The notes: generated from the letters alone by a model not told the origin. Counted from the stretch's first letter, positions 1 to 7,033 are shown. The stretch: 10,545 bases of DNA from Actinomycetes bacterium (GCA_023412435.1 JAEYNS010000279.1:1-10545); one strand, 5' to 3'. Numbers and translations: made by a program.

Positions 1-1
1 C

Positions 2-1399
2 GCCAGGGCCGAGCTGGCGCAGGCGCGCGCAGAGGCGGCCCAGGCCCGCTCCGATCTCGCCAGGGAGGCTGCCGACGCGGCCCGTGCACGGCAGGAGACC
101 GCCGAGGCCAGGGCCGAGCGGGCCGACGCGGTGGCGGCACTCTCCGATGCCCGATCCGCCGCCAGCGCTGCCGTCGCGCAACGCGATGCCGCGCTCGCCC
201 AGGCCCAGGAGGTCGCCGCGCTGCGCGAGCAGATCATCACCCAGTTCAAGGCGCTGTCCGCCGAGGCGCTCGAACACCAGGGCAAGCAGGCAGAGGCGAC
301 CGCGCAGCAGCGGCTGCAACAGACCGATGCGCTGCTCACCCCGGTCAAGGAGACCCTCGAGGCGTTCCGCAAGCAGCTCGGCGAGGTGGAGCGCGACCGG
401 GCGGCGACCGCTGCCGACCTGCGCAACCAGGTGATCGCCGTGAAGCAGACCGGCGACGAGCTCCGCAAGGAGACCACGGCCCTTGTCAGCGCGCTGCGCC
501 AACCGCAGGTGCGAGGCAACTGGGGGGAGCAGCAGCTCCAGCGCGTGGTGGAGCTGGCCGGCATGGTCGAGCACTGCGACTTCGCCCTGCAGTCGACCAC
601 CCGCAACGATGCCGGCTCGACGATCCGGCCCGACCTGAAGGTGGTGCTGGCCGGCGGGAAGCTCGTGTTCGTCGACTCGAAGGTTCCCCTGACGGCCTTC
701 CTCGATGCCTACGACGCGGCCGAGGAGGCCGACCGTGCGCACCATCTCGGCCGGTTCGTCAGGCACGTGCAGACCCACATCGACCAGCTCTCCAGGAAGG
801 ACTACTTCACGGCGGAGACCGCGACCCCTGAGTTCGTCGTGCTGTTCATGCCGAGCGAGGCACTGGCAGCGGAGGCGTTCAGCCGTTTCCCGTCCCTGCA
901 TGAGTACGCCTCCGAGCGCGGGGTGGTCGTGGCCAGTCCCACCTCCCTGATCGCGATGCTGAAGACCGTGGCCTACTCCTGGCGGCAGGCCGCGCTGGCC
1001 GACTCCGCCCGGGAGGTGTTCGAACTCGGCCGCACCCTGTACCGCAGGCTGGGGAACCTCGGTTCGGAGTTCAACAAGGTCGGACGGGCACTCAGCACGG
1101 CGGTGACGGCCTACAACGCCTCGGTCGGCTCGATCGAGAGCCGGGTGTTCCCGACCGCACGCAAGCTGAAGGACCTCAACGTCGTCGACACCGACCTCAT
1201 CCAGGTGGTCGCCAGCGAGGCCTCCGTCCGCCCGCTCACCGCTCCTGAGCTCGTCGAGGACGCCGAGGCCCTCCCCGTCATGATCGGACGCGCGCGACCT
1301 GCCGAACTCGACGCCGTCCCGGGGCGCGAACCCGAGCTGGAGAACCTCGCGAGGGACACCCTGGGCGCAGGCTCGCCGCTGCAGGCCGAGACGGCCTGA
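2..1399 (+). CDS. rmuC: RmuC family DNA recombination protein, 5' end cut by the window
   Basis: The frame is open from the first bases of the window to TGA at 1397-1399, so the true start lies outside; the GTG at 131 is internal. The visible 465 codons begin with an Ala/Arg/Glu/Gln-rich coiled coil of about 150 residues with repeated ARAEA-like units. The conserved RmuC domain follows: RGNWGEQQL (bases 511-537), DSKVPL (about 673-690), EFVVLFMPSEA (about 830-862) and VASPTSLIAMLKTVAYSWRQ (about 929-988). E. coli RmuC is linked to limiting inversions at short inverted repeats, and the domain is related to PD-(D/E)XK nucleases; its biochemical activity is poorly defined. Many family members carry an N-terminal membrane anchor, which would be upstream of this window. 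The C-terminal 60 residues are acidic and low in conservation. The stop codon lies in a perfect 7-bp hairpin. Family assignment is firm. Confidence 0.93.
   Translation, partial: ARAELAQARAEAAQARSDLAREAADAARARQETAEARAERADAVAALSDARSAASAAVAQRDAALAQAQEVAALREQIITQFKALSAEALEHQGKQAEATAQQRLQQTDALLTPVKETLEAFRKQLGEVERDRAATAADLRNQVIAVKQTGDELRKETTALVSALRQPQVRGNWGEQQLQRVVELAGMVEHCDFALQSTTRNDAGSTIRPDLKVVLAGGKLVFVDSKVPLTAFLDAYDAAEEADRAHHLGRFVRHVQTHIDQLSRKDYFTAETATPEFVVLFMPSEALAAEAFSRFPSLHEYASERGVVVASPTSLIAMLKTVAYSWRQAALADSAREVFELGRTLYRRLGNLGSEFNKVGRALSTAVTAYNASVGSIESRVFPTARKLKDLNVVDTDLIQVVASEASVRPLTAPELVEDAEALPVMIGRARPAELDAVPGREPELENLARDTLGAGSPLQAETA
1382..1398 (+). terminator. Perfect 7-bp hairpin overlapping the rmuC stop codon
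   Basis: CAGGCCG (1382-1388), loop AGA, CGGCCTG (1392-1398): a perfect 7-bp GC-rich stem whose right arm contains the TG of the rmuC stop. No T-tract follows, as is common for proposed actinobacterial terminators. Termination is inferred from position only; the repeat itself is seen directly. Confidence 0.45.
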
Positions 1400-1454
1400 G
1401 GCGACGCGGCGGGCCCACCACCTCCTTCTGACGGGCGTGGGCGTCGGGCAGGTG

Positions 1455-1460
1455 CACAAT
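1455..1460 (+). promoter_or_regulatory. Candidate -10 box of ilvA, leaderless layout
   Basis: CACAAT, a five-of-six match to TANNNT-type -10 boxes, is followed by 6 nt and then GTG at 1467. The spacing would put transcription start at or next to the start codon, giving a leaderless mRNA. No convincing -35 is seen. The first base is C rather than T, so this is weaker than the xseA and ispH examples. Confidence 0.45.
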
Positions 1461-1466
1461 GCCCGT

Positions 1467-2726
1467 GTGACTGAGAGCGGGTTGGTGGATGGCGCAGCGA
1501 TCGAGCAGGCGGCCGAGCGGCTCACCGGCGTTGCCACCGTGACTCCGCTGCAGTTCAACGAACGGCTCAGCCGGGCCACCGGAGCCTATGTGTGGCTGAA
1601 GCGGGAGGATCTGCAGCCGGTCAGGTCGTACAAGATCCGTGGCGCGTACAACCTGATCGCCCAGCTCTGCGAGGCGGAGCGCGCCGCCGGGGTCATCTGC
1701 GCCAGCGCAGGCAACCACGGCCAGGGGGTGGCTTTCGCCTGCGCCAAGCTGGGGATCGGCGCACGCATCTACGTGCCCTCGACCACCCCGCGCCAGAAGC
1801 GTGAGCGGATGCTCGCCCTGGGCGAGGGCCGGGTCGACCTGATCGTCACCGGAGACACCTATGACGAGGCGGCCACCGCCGCCCACGCGGATGCCGAACG
1901 GTTGGGGGCGGTGATCGTCCCCGCCTTCGACGATCCACGCACGATCGCCGGCCAGGGCACCCTCGCCCGCGAGATCGTCGAGCAGTTCGGATCGGCTCCC
2001 GACGCCCTGGTGCTCCCGGTCGGCGGCGGCGGCATGCTCGCCGGCTGCCTGACCTGGCTGGCCGAGCACCACCCCGACACCAAGGTCGTCGGGGTGGAAC
2101 CGGCCGGTTCCCCCACCCTCGCCGTGGCGCTGGACGCCGGTGGCCCCCGCGACCTGCCCCAGGTCGACACCTTCGTGGACGGCGCCGCCGTCCGCCGGGC
2201 GGGCGAGCTCACCTACCAGGTGGCGGCCCGGCACCGGCCCGCCATGTACACGGTGCCCGAGGGCAGGATCTGCAGCGAGATGCTCCAGCTGTACCAGGTC
2301 GAAGGGATCATCGCCGAGCCGGCCGGGGCGCTGGCGACCGCCAGTCTCGGCGTCTTCCAGCCGTTGCCGGGGCAGGTAGTGGTGGCGGTTGTCTCCGGGG
2401 GCAACAACGACGTGTCCCGGTACGCCGAGATCGTCGAGCGGGCGCTGGTCTACGAGGGCCGCAAGCACTACTTCCTGGTGAACTTCCCGCAGGAGCCCGG
2501 CGCCCTGCGCCGCTTCCTCGACGAGGTACTCGGCCCCGACGACGACATCACCCTGTTCGAGTACGTCAAGCGCTCCAACCGGGAGACGGGGCCGGCCCTG
2601 GTTGGCATCGAACTGGGCGACCCGGCGACCCTGCCGGCGCTCCTGGCGCGGATGGCGGACAGCCCGATGCGGGTCGAGGCGATCGACCCCGGCAGCCCGT
2701 CCTACCGCTTCCTGGTCTCGGGCTGA
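1467..2726 (+). CDS. ilvA: Threonine ammonia-lyase (threonine dehydratase), short actinobacterial form
   Basis: PLP enzyme converting L-threonine to 2-oxobutanoate and ammonia, the first step of isoleucine synthesis, cytosolic. The 419-residue product has the fold-type II catalytic domain: Schiff-base lysine in SYKIRGAY (K56), SAGNHGQG (about 80-87), the PLP-phosphate loop GGGG (186-189) and SGGNND (310-315). A single C-terminal ACT-like regulatory domain begins near residue 333 (KHYFLVNFPQEPG) and includes GPDDDITLFEYVKR. The whole protein resembles the roughly 436-residue Corynebacterium glutamicum IlvA as I recall it, rather than the longer E. coli form. Start: GTG at 1437 and 1452 are in frame, but GTG 1467 sits 6 nt after a -10-like CACAAT and homology begins just after it. 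Expected to be isoleucine-inhibited through the ACT-like domain (family knowledge). Convergent with ispH, sharing a terminator-like repeat. Confidence 0.95.
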   Translation: MTESGLVDGAAIEQAAERLTGVATVTPLQFNERLSRATGAYVWLKREDLQPVRSYKIRGAYNLIAQLCEAERAAGVICASAGNHGQGVAFACAKLGIGARIYVPSTTPRQKRERMLALGEGRVDLIVTGDTYDEAATAAHADAERLGAVIVPAFDDPRTIAGQGTLAREIVEQFGSAPDALVLPVGGGGMLAGCLTWLAEHHPDTKVVGVEPAGSPTLAVALDAGGPRDLPQVDTFVDGAAVRRAGELTYQVAARHRPAMYTVPEGRICSEMLQLYQVEGIIAEPAGALATASLGVFQPLPGQVVVAVVSGGNNDVSRYAEIVERALVYEGRKHYFLVNFPQEPGALRRFLDEVLGPDDDITLFEYVKRSNRETGPALVGIELGDPATLPALLARMADSPMRVEAIDPGSPSYRFLVSG

Positions 2727-2760
2727 GGCGGACGCCGTCCCCGATGGGCGCGCCTCAGTC
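2721..2760. terminator. Bidirectional terminator candidate between ilvA and ispH, containing both stop codons
   Basis: CTGAGGCG (2723-2730) and CGCCTCAG (2751-2758) form a perfect 8-bp inverted repeat. The outer pairs 2722/2759 (G:T) and 2721/2760 (G:C) can extend it on the plus transcript. Inside, CGCC (2733-2736) pairs with GGCG (2747-2750), stacking on the outer stem with only a 2-nt GA bulge and leaving a 10-nt loop. The ilvA TGA (2724-2726) is in the left arm and the ispH stop (TCA on plus, 2755-2757) is in the right arm. No T-tract on either strand. Structure is seen; termination is inferred. Confidence 0.6.
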
Positions 2761-3720
2761 GCCGACCGCCGCCCGGCGCAGGTCCTTGCGCAGCTCCGGT
2801 GGCAGGGCGAAGACGAGGTTCTCCTCGGTGAGTCGCTCCTCCACCGCTGCCGGATAGCCGTGCTCCTCCAACAGTGCCAGCACGCCCTGCACCAACTCGT
2901 CCGGCACCGACGCCCCTGAGGTCACGCCCACGCTGGAGACGCCCTGCAGCCAGGCGGGGTCGATCTCGGAGGCGTTGTCCACCCGGTAGGAGGCCTTGGC
3001 TCCCGCTTCCAGAGCCACCTCGACCAGTCGGACGGAGTTCGAGGAGTTGCGCGACCCGACCACGATGACGAGGTCGGCGGTCGCAGCGATCTGCTTCACC
3101 GCCGACTGGCGGTTCTGGGTGGCGTAGCAGATGTCGTCGCTGGGGGGGTCGACAAGGTTGGGGAACTTCTCCCGCAGCCGGGTCACCGTCTCCCAGGTCT
3201 CGTCCACGCTGAGCGTGGTCTGGCTCAGCCAGGCCACCTTCGCCTCGGGATCGAGCGGGACGTCGGCGACGTCGTCGGGGTGCTGCACCAGCGTGATGTG
3301 CTCAGGGGCCTCGCCGGTCGTGCCCTCGACCTCTTCGTGGCCGGCGTGACCGATCAGCAGGATCGGGATGTTCTGGCCGGCGAACCGGCGGGCCTCGTTG
3401 TGCACCTTCGTCACCAGCGGGCAGGTCGCGTCGATGGTCTTCAACCCGCGCGCCGCAGCCTCGGCGTGGACGGCCGGGGAGACCCCGTGGGCGGAGAACA
3501 CGACGGTGGCGCCGGTCGGCACCTCGTCGAGCTCCTCGACGAAGACCGCACCGCGGGCTTCGAGGTCCTCCACGACGTGCCGGTTGTGGACGATCTGCTT
3601 GCGGACGTAGACCGGGGGGCCGTACAGGTCGAGCGCCTTCTCGACGGTGACCACCGCCCGGTCGACCCCGGCGCAGTAGCCTCTGGGCGCAGCGACGACA
3701 ACCCGCCTGGTGGATTCCAT
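2755..3720 (-). CDS. ispH: 4-hydroxy-3-methylbut-2-enyl diphosphate reductase
   Basis: Last enzyme of the MEP isoprenoid pathway: reduces HMBPP to IPP and DMAPP using a [4Fe-4S] cluster. The 321-residue product is normal length for the family. All three cluster cysteines are visible: C16 in GYCAGV, C100 in DATCPLVTK and C198 in [11 protein letters not shown]. Substrate-pocket residues are also present: H45 (IVHN), H78 (SAHG), H128 and the proton-donating E130 ([10 protein letters not shown]), SQTTLSV (166-172) and SRNSSNS (223-229). The ATG at 3718-3720 is preceded by TAAGCT and 6 nt with no Shine-Dalgarno, fitting a leaderless mRNA. It diverges from xseA, an arrangement also known near lytB2 and xseA/xseB in mycobacteria. 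It is probably the essential housekeeping copy, but whether a second ispH exists elsewhere in the genome cannot be told from here. Confidence 0.97.
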   Translation of the reverse strand: MESTRRVVVAAPRGYCAGVDRAVVTVEKALDLYGPPVYVRKQIVHNRHVVEDLEARGAVFVEELDEVPTGATVVFSAHGVSPAVHAEAAARGLKTIDATCPLVTKVHNEARRFAGQNIPILLIGHAGHEEVEGTTGEAPEHITLVQHPDDVADVPLDPEAKVAWLSQTTLSVDETWETVTRLREKFPNLVDPPSDDICYATQNRQSAVKQIAATADLVIVVGSRNSSNSVRLVEVALEAGAKASYRVDNASEIDPAWLQGVSSVGVTSGASVPDELVQGVLALLEEHGYPAAVEERLTEENLVFALPPELRKDLRRAAVGD

Positions 3721-3726
3721 ACCCCC

Positions 3727-3732
3727 AGCTTA
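3727..3732 (-). promoter_or_regulatory. -10 box of ispH, leaderless layout
   Basis: On the minus strand TAAGCT matches TANNNT and is followed by GGGGGT (6 nt) and the ispH ATG. Transcription would start at or within a base or two of the start codon. No clear -35 hexamer is visible. The layout mirrors the xseA box about 70 bp away on the other strand. Confidence 0.65.
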
Positions 3733-3772
3733 GTTGGGCCGACCTGCCGCCTCGCCCGCCGGCACCGCCGCG

Positions 3773-3789
3773 GCGTCCGCAGCGTCCGC
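3773..3789. repeat. Short direct repeat GCGTCCGC x2 in the ispH/xseA intergenic region
   Basis: GCGTCCGC occurs at 3773-3780 and 3782-3789, with a 9-bp period. It covers the expected -35 region upstream of the xseA -10 box (3799-3804). It could be a regulator site or simply GC-rich low complexity; the sequence does not decide. Confidence 0.3.
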
Positions 3790-3798
3790 GCCGACGGT

Positions 3799-3804
3799 TA
3801 GGCT
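3799..3804 (+). promoter_or_regulatory. -10 box of xseA, leaderless layout
   Basis: TAGGCT, a typical actinobacterial TANNNT -10, followed by 7 nt (GAGCCCC) and GTG at 3812. This spacing places transcription start at the GTG. The same hexamer TAGGCT appears upstream of acs (8979-8984, minus). Confidence 0.65.
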
Positions 3805-3811
3805 GAGCCCC

Positions 3812-5026
3812 GTGCCGCTGCCGAACTCCCCGGACAGCCCGCAGCCACTGCGGGAGGTGGTCCGCCTCACCAAGGACTGGGTGGAGCGCCTCGGCGCGGT
3901 CTGGGTCCAGGGCCAGCTGATCGAGATCAAGCGGCGCGCCGGCGGTACCCAGTTCCTCACCCTGCGCGACACGGTGGCCGAGGTCTCGGTGCGGCTGTCC
4001 ACCTCGACGCTGGTGCTGGACGCCGCCGGCCCGCTCAGCGAGGGAACCGTGGTGGCGGCCTGGGTGAAGCCGACGATCTGGATGGGCTCGGGCCAACTGA
4101 CCTTCGAGTGCCGCGAGCTGCGGCCCTCCGGTGAGGGACGCCTGCTCGCCGCCATCGAGCAGCGCAAGCGGATGCTGCAGGCCGAGGGGCTGTTCAGCCC
4201 GGAGCGCAAGCGCCGGCTGCCCTTCCTGCCCCGCCGGATCGGCCTGGTCTGCGGGGCGGATTCCGCCGCCGAGCGGGACGTGCTCGAGAACGTGGCCAGG
4301 CGCTGGCCCGCCGCCCGGTTCGAGGTGCGGCACGCCGCCGTCCAGGGGCCGTACGCGGTGACCCAGGTGATGGCAGCGCTCGCCGAGCTCGAGCGGCACC
4401 CCGAGGTGGACGTGATCATCGTCGCCCGCGGCGGCGGCTCGCTGGAGGACCTGCTGCCGTTCAGCGACGAGGCGCTGGCCCGCGCCGTGTTCGCGATGCG
4501 CACCCCGGTGATCAGCGCGATCGGCCACGAGACAGACACCCCGATTCTCGACCTGGTGGCGGACCTGCGCGCCTCCACCCCCACCGACGCGGCCAAGCGG
4601 GTGGTGCCGGACGTGGCCACCGAGATCGCAGGCGTCAGCCAGACCAGAGCGCGGATCCGGCAGGCGATGCTCAACCGGATCGGCCACGAGGAGCGCCGCC
4701 TCGCCGAGTTGCGCTCCCGGCCCGTGCTGCGCGACCCCGCGGCGACCATCGACGCCCACCTGGAGCGGGTGGGCGTGCTCCACGCCCGCCTGCAGCGGGC
4801 CGTCGGGAGCGCCCTGCGGGAGGAGTCCCGCCAGATCACGCACCTGATCAGCCGGGTGCGCGCGATGTCGCCGCAGGCCACGCTGCAACGCGGCTACGCC
4901 ATCGTCTCCCGCGAGTCAGAGACGATCTCGGCCGCCGCGCAGACCGAGGTCGGGCAGTCGCTCGCCGTCCAGTTCGTCGACGGCCGGATCGGCGTCGACG
5001 TCACCGCCGTCCAGGAGAGGCCATGA
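3812..5026 (+). CDS. xseA: Exodeoxyribonuclease VII large subunit
   Basis: Catalytic subunit of exonuclease VII, a metal-independent single-strand exonuclease that works from both DNA ends and acts in repair and in trimming nicked or crosslinked ends. 404 residues from GTG 3812. The N-terminal OB-fold that binds single-stranded DNA spans about residues 13-102 (LTKDWVERLGAVWVQGQL). The nuclease core contains ARGGGSLEDLLPF (about 205-217), GHETDTP (238-244) and ASTPTDAA (254-261). A coiled coil where XseB subunits bind follows, and the conserved tail motif TLQRGYAIV lies near 367-375. It is shorter than the 456-residue E. coli protein, mostly in the coiled-coil part. The frame extends upstream to a TTG at 3734, but that extension is low-complexity Pro/Ala sequence lying over the promoter. 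GTG 3812 is chosen because TAGGCT lies 7 nt before it. The stop overlaps the xseB start by 4 nt (ATGA). Confidence 0.95.
   Translation: MPLPNSPDSPQPLREVVRLTKDWVERLGAVWVQGQLIEIKRRAGGTQFLTLRDTVAEVSVRLSTSTLVLDAAGPLSEGTVVAAWVKPTIWMGSGQLTFECRELRPSGEGRLLAAIEQRKRMLQAEGLFSPERKRRLPFLPRRIGLVCGADSAAERDVLENVARRWPAARFEVRHAAVQGPYAVTQVMAALAELERHPEVDVIIVARGGGSLEDLLPFSDEALARAVFAMRTPVISAIGHETDTPILDLVADLRASTPTDAAKRVVPDVATEIAGVSQTRARIRQAMLNRIGHEERRLAELRSRPVLRDPAATIDAHLERVGVLHARLQRAVGSALREESRQITHLISRVRAMSPQATLQRGYAIVSRESETISAAAQTEVGQSLAVQFVDGRIGVDVTAVQERP
5013..5020 (+). promoter_or_regulatory. Ribosome binding site of xseB
   Basis: AGGAGAGG inside the last codons of xseA, with 5 nt between AGGAG and the ATG at 5023. 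With the ATGA overlap it supports translational coupling of xseB to xseA. Confidence 0.7.
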
Positions 5027-5226
5027 CCGAGGAAACCCCGAGCTATGAACAGGCCCGCGACCAACTGCTCGCGATCGTGCAGCAGCTGGAGTCCGGTGAC
5101 GTCCCGCTGAGCGAATCGATGACGCTGTGGGAGAAGGGCGAAAAGCTGGCCGCGATCTGCACCGAATGGCTGGAGGGCGCGCGCACCAGGATCGAGACCG
5201 CCCGCGCCGGCGACCAGAAGGCGTGA
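5023..5226 (+). CDS. xseB: Exodeoxyribonuclease VII small subunit
   Basis: Small helical-hairpin subunit; several copies bind along the XseA coiled coil and are needed for stability and activity of exonuclease VII in the cytosol. The 67-residue product has the usual family size and signature: YEQARDQLLAIVQQLESGDVPLSESMTLWEKGEKL, where the LESG..PL.ES...WE.G pattern is diagnostic, and a second helix ending in WLEGARTRI. Start ATG 5023 overlaps the xseA stop as ATGA and has AGGAGAGG just upstream, so the two subunits are made from one mRNA with coupled translation. The C-terminal few residues are charged and unconserved. Confidence 0.95.
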   Translation: MTEETPSYEQARDQLLAIVQQLESGDVPLSESMTLWEKGEKLAAICTEWLEGARTRIETARAGDQKA

Positions 5227-5259
5227 CCCGGTGGCCGAGCTCCTCGCGTCGGGACCGGG
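5227..5259 (+). terminator. Possible hairpin region after xseB
   Basis: CCCGGT (5227-5232), directly after the xseB stop, is complementary to ACCGGG (5254-5259). Inside the 21-nt loop CGAG (5236-5239) can pair with CTCG (5243-5246). This could be a weak terminator or an mRNA structure in the 57-bp gap before the transporter gene. In such GC-rich DNA a 6-bp match is not rare, so support is modest. Confidence 0.25.
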
Positions 5260-5283
5260 ACCAGCGGCGTCCGGGGTGCCTGG

Positions 5284-6483
5284 GTGACTGACTTCGCCCG
5301 GATTCAGCGACGCACGATCGGGGTGCTGGCCGCGGGCCAGATCCTCGGCGGCATCAGCTTCGGGGCCACCGTCTCGTTGGGGGCGGTGCTCGCCGCGCGA
5401 ATCTCCGGCGACGACTCCCTGTCCGGACTGGCGACCGCGGCGATCACCCTGGGAACGGCGTTGACGGCGGTGCCGCTGGCTGCCCTGGCGCGCCGCCGGG
5501 GCCGCCGTCCCGCGCTGGCGACCGGGCTGGGGGTCGCCCTGGCCGGCGTGGGACTGGTGATCGTGGCGGTCGCCAACCAGTCCTTCATCCTGCTGCTGGC
5601 CGGATTCGCCCTGATCGGCGCCGGCCAGGCCGCCAATCTGCAGTCCCGGTTCGCGGCCACCGACCTCGCGACCGACGCGTCCCGGGGCCGCGACCTGTCC
5701 GTGGTGGTCTGGGCCACCACTGTCGGCGCCGTGCTCGGACCGAACCTCGTGGGGCCGGGCGAGCAGCTCGGCGGGCTGATCGGGATGCCACCGCTGACCG
5801 GCCCCTACCTGTTCACGATCGCCGGTCAGGCCCTCGGTATCGTCCTGATCCTGGCCGGGCTGCGTCCGGACCCGCTGCTCACCGCTCAGCACGCTGTCGA
5901 CGTCCACGACGCGGGGGTGAGCCGGATCGTCAGGTCCGACCGGCCGCTGGCCGCGCGCTTTGCGATGCTGGCCACCGTGGGCCCGCACGTCGTGATGGTC
6001 GCGATCATGGCGATGACCCCGGTCCACCTGCTGCATCACGGCGCGACGCTGACGATCGTCGGGCTGACCATCAGCCTGCACATCGCCGGGATGTTCGCCC
6101 TCTCTCCGGTCTTCGGGATCATCGCCGACCGCTGGGGCAGGGTGCCGACCGTCGTCCTCGGCTGCGGCATCCAGGCGGCCTGCGCTGTGCTGATCGCCCT
6201 CGCCCAACACGACACCACGGCGGTCACGGTCTCCCTCGTGCTGCTCGGGCTGGGCTGGAGCGCCGCGACCGTGGCCGGCTCGACGCTGCTCACGGAGGCG
6301 TCCTCCGAGGCGCTGCGGACCCGGCGGCAGGGCCGCACCGACTTCGCGATGAGCCTCGCCGCCGCTGTCGGCGCGATCGCCGCAGGTGGCGCGCTGGGTT
6401 GGGTGGGCTTCGGCGGACTCGCGCTGTTCTCGCTGCCCGTGCTCGCCGCGGTGGTCGTTCTCGCTCCGCTGGGACGGCGCTGA
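5284..6483 (+). CDS. Major facilitator superfamily (MFS) transporter, substrate unknown
   Basis: Integral membrane protein of 399 residues with about 12 hydrophobic segments in two halves joined by a polar loop near residues 195-225. Two copies of the MFS motif A loop are visible: LARRRGRRPAL at 68-78 (between TM2 and TM3) and GIIADRWGRVPT at 268-279 (between TM8 and TM9). This is typical of drug/proton antiporter-like or sugar MFS proteins, but the substrate cannot be deduced. The start GTG 5284 is the only upstream-most choice: the frame closes at the xseB TGA, and ten residues precede TM1. There is no good Shine-Dalgarno and no -10 box at leaderless distance, so an internal start (for example GTG 5323) or read-through from xseAB is possible. 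It is convergent with the VOC gene, with 19 bp between the two genes. No adjacent regulator suggests a substrate. Confidence 0.88.
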   Translation: MTDFARIQRRTIGVLAAGQILGGISFGATVSLGAVLAARISGDDSLSGLATAAITLGTALTAVPLAALARRRGRRPALATGLGVALAGVGLVIVAVANQSFILLLAGFALIGAGQAANLQSRFAATDLATDASRGRDLSVVVWATTVGAVLGPNLVGPGEQLGGLIGMPPLTGPYLFTIAGQALGIVLILAGLRPDPLLTAQHAVDVHDAGVSRIVRSDRPLAARFAMLATVGPHVVMVAIMAMTPVHLLHHGATLTIVGLTISLHIAGMFALSPVFGIIADRWGRVPTVVLGCGIQAACAVLIALAQHDTTAVTVSLVLLGLGWSAATVAGSTLLTEASSEALRTRRQGRTDFAMSLAAAVGAIAAGGALGWVGFGGLALFSLPVLAAVVVLAPLGRR

Positions 6484-6501
6484 GGCCGGGTCCAGCCGAG
6501 C

Positions 6502-6522
6502 GTCAGCCCACGTCGGGCTGAC
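6502..6522. terminator. Perfect 8-bp hairpin at the convergent end of the MFS and VOC genes
   Basis: GTCAGCCC (6502-6509), loop ACGTC, GGGCTGAC (6515-6522). The VOC stop codon (TCA on plus, 6503-6505) is in one arm, and the hairpin begins 18 nt after the MFS stop. It could therefore serve both genes. There is no T-tract. The perfect repeat is seen; termination is inferred. Confidence 0.55.
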
Positions 6523-6931
6523 CGGCTATGTTGACCATCCACGAGGTGCCGAACCGATCGATGAGTTGGCCGAACCAGTCACCCCAGGGCGCCTGGTCGA
6601 GCGGCAGCTGGACGTCTCCGCCCTCGGCCAGCTTCTCCCAGTAGCCGCGCAGTTCGTCGGTCTCCGAGCCGCTCAGCGAGATCGTGATGCTGCTCCCCTC
6701 GGGGCGCGCCGGCATCGCGGCCGGGGTGTCGGAGGCCATCAGCGTGAACCCGGACGGCGTGGCGAGCTGGGCGTGCATCACCCAGTCCGCCTCGGTCGCG
6801 GTGACGCCGGGCATCTGGTACTCACCGAAGGTCGACACGGTGAGTTCGCCCCCGAAGACCGACTGGTAGAACTCCATCGCCTCCCTGGCCGCGCCGTCGC
6901 GGAACGAGAGATACGGGTTGAGCAGCGCCAT
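6503..6931 (-). CDS. VOC-superfamily protein, PhnB-like (glyoxalase/DUF1338-unrelated, 3-demethylubiquinone methyltransferase-type fold)
   Basis: A 142-residue single-domain protein of the vicinal-oxygen-chelate fold, closest to the PhnB-like family. Visible marks: NPYLSF at 5-10, FYQSVFGGEL at 21-30, MHAQL at 52-56, LMASD (64-68), and the C-terminal WGDWFGQLIDRFGTSWMVNI (116-135), in which the pattern FG..IDRFG..WM is characteristic. E. coli PhnB has no established enzyme activity, so no reaction is assigned here. Start: an upstream GTG at 6976 is in frame, but ATG 6931 has an excellent AGGAGG 5 nt ahead and matches where the family begins. The stop lies in a perfect 8-bp hairpin. It lies downstream of acs on the same strand with a 130-bp gap that holds hairpins, so it is probably separately transcribed. 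Confidence 0.9.
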   Translation of the reverse strand: MALLNPYLSFRDGAAREAMEFYQSVFGGELTVSTFGEYQMPGVTATEADWVMHAQLATPSGFTLMASDTPAAMPARPEGSSITISLSGSETDELRGYWEKLAEGGDVQLPLDQAPWGDWFGQLIDRFGTSWMVNIAGQPDVG

Positions 6932-6935
6932 GACG

Positions 6936-6943
6936 TCCTCCTC
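6936..6943 (-). promoter_or_regulatory. Strong Shine-Dalgarno of the VOC gene
   Basis: On the minus strand GAGGAGGA precedes the ATG at 6931 (AGGAGG with a 5-nt spacer, ACGTC). It fixes the start at 6931 rather than the in-frame GTG at 6976, and shows that this gene has a leadered mRNA, unlike several neighbours. Confidence 0.75.
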
Positions 6944-7015
6944 ATCGGCGACCTCGGACACTGCCATTCTCGTCACGGCTGCCCGACGCGGCCAGAGGTT
7001 TCGGGCTCAGGGCCG

Positions 7016-7033
7016 GGGGGCTCAATTGCCCCC
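7016..7033 (-). terminator. Hairpin downstream of acs
   Basis: GGGGGC (7016-7021), loop TCAATT, GCCCCC (7028-7033): a perfect 6-bp all-GC stem about 30 bp past the acs stop and about 85 bp before the VOC start. The TCAATT loop is AT-rich in an otherwise GC-rich gap. A palindrome CCGGCCGG (7053-7060) lies between it and acs, and ATCAC/GTGAT (7061-7065 / 7078-7082) flanks the acs stop codon. One of these probably ends the acs transcript; none has a T-tract. Confidence 0.45.

Noticed and set aside
2..118. Repeated GCCAGGGCCGAG (2-13 and 107-118) as a possible DNA repeat element
   Set aside because: Both copies are in the same frame of the rmuC coiled coil and encode ARAE units; protein-level heptad-like repetition explains them.
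1278..2468. Open frame of about 396 codons on the minus strand across the ends of rmuC and ilvA
   Set aside because: It crosses two well-identified genes on the other strand and shows no motifs, only composition-driven openness.
3302..4888. Open frame of about 528 codons on the minus strand, antisense to xseA and running into ispH
   Set aside because: Its composition is His/Gly/Arg/Asp-rich without any family motif, and it mirrors the codon structure of xseA, whose identity is certain. Long antisense frames are expected in DNA of this GC content.
4894..6210. Open frame of about 438 codons on the minus strand, antisense to xseB and the MFS gene
   Set aside because: Gln/Gly/Asp/His-rich repetitive translation with no domain; it is the shadow of the xseB and MFS coding frames.
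6932..6976. Upstream GTG start (6976) for the VOC gene
   Set aside because: The extra 15 residues do not look like the family N-terminus, and the strong AGGAGG is correctly spaced only for ATG 6931.
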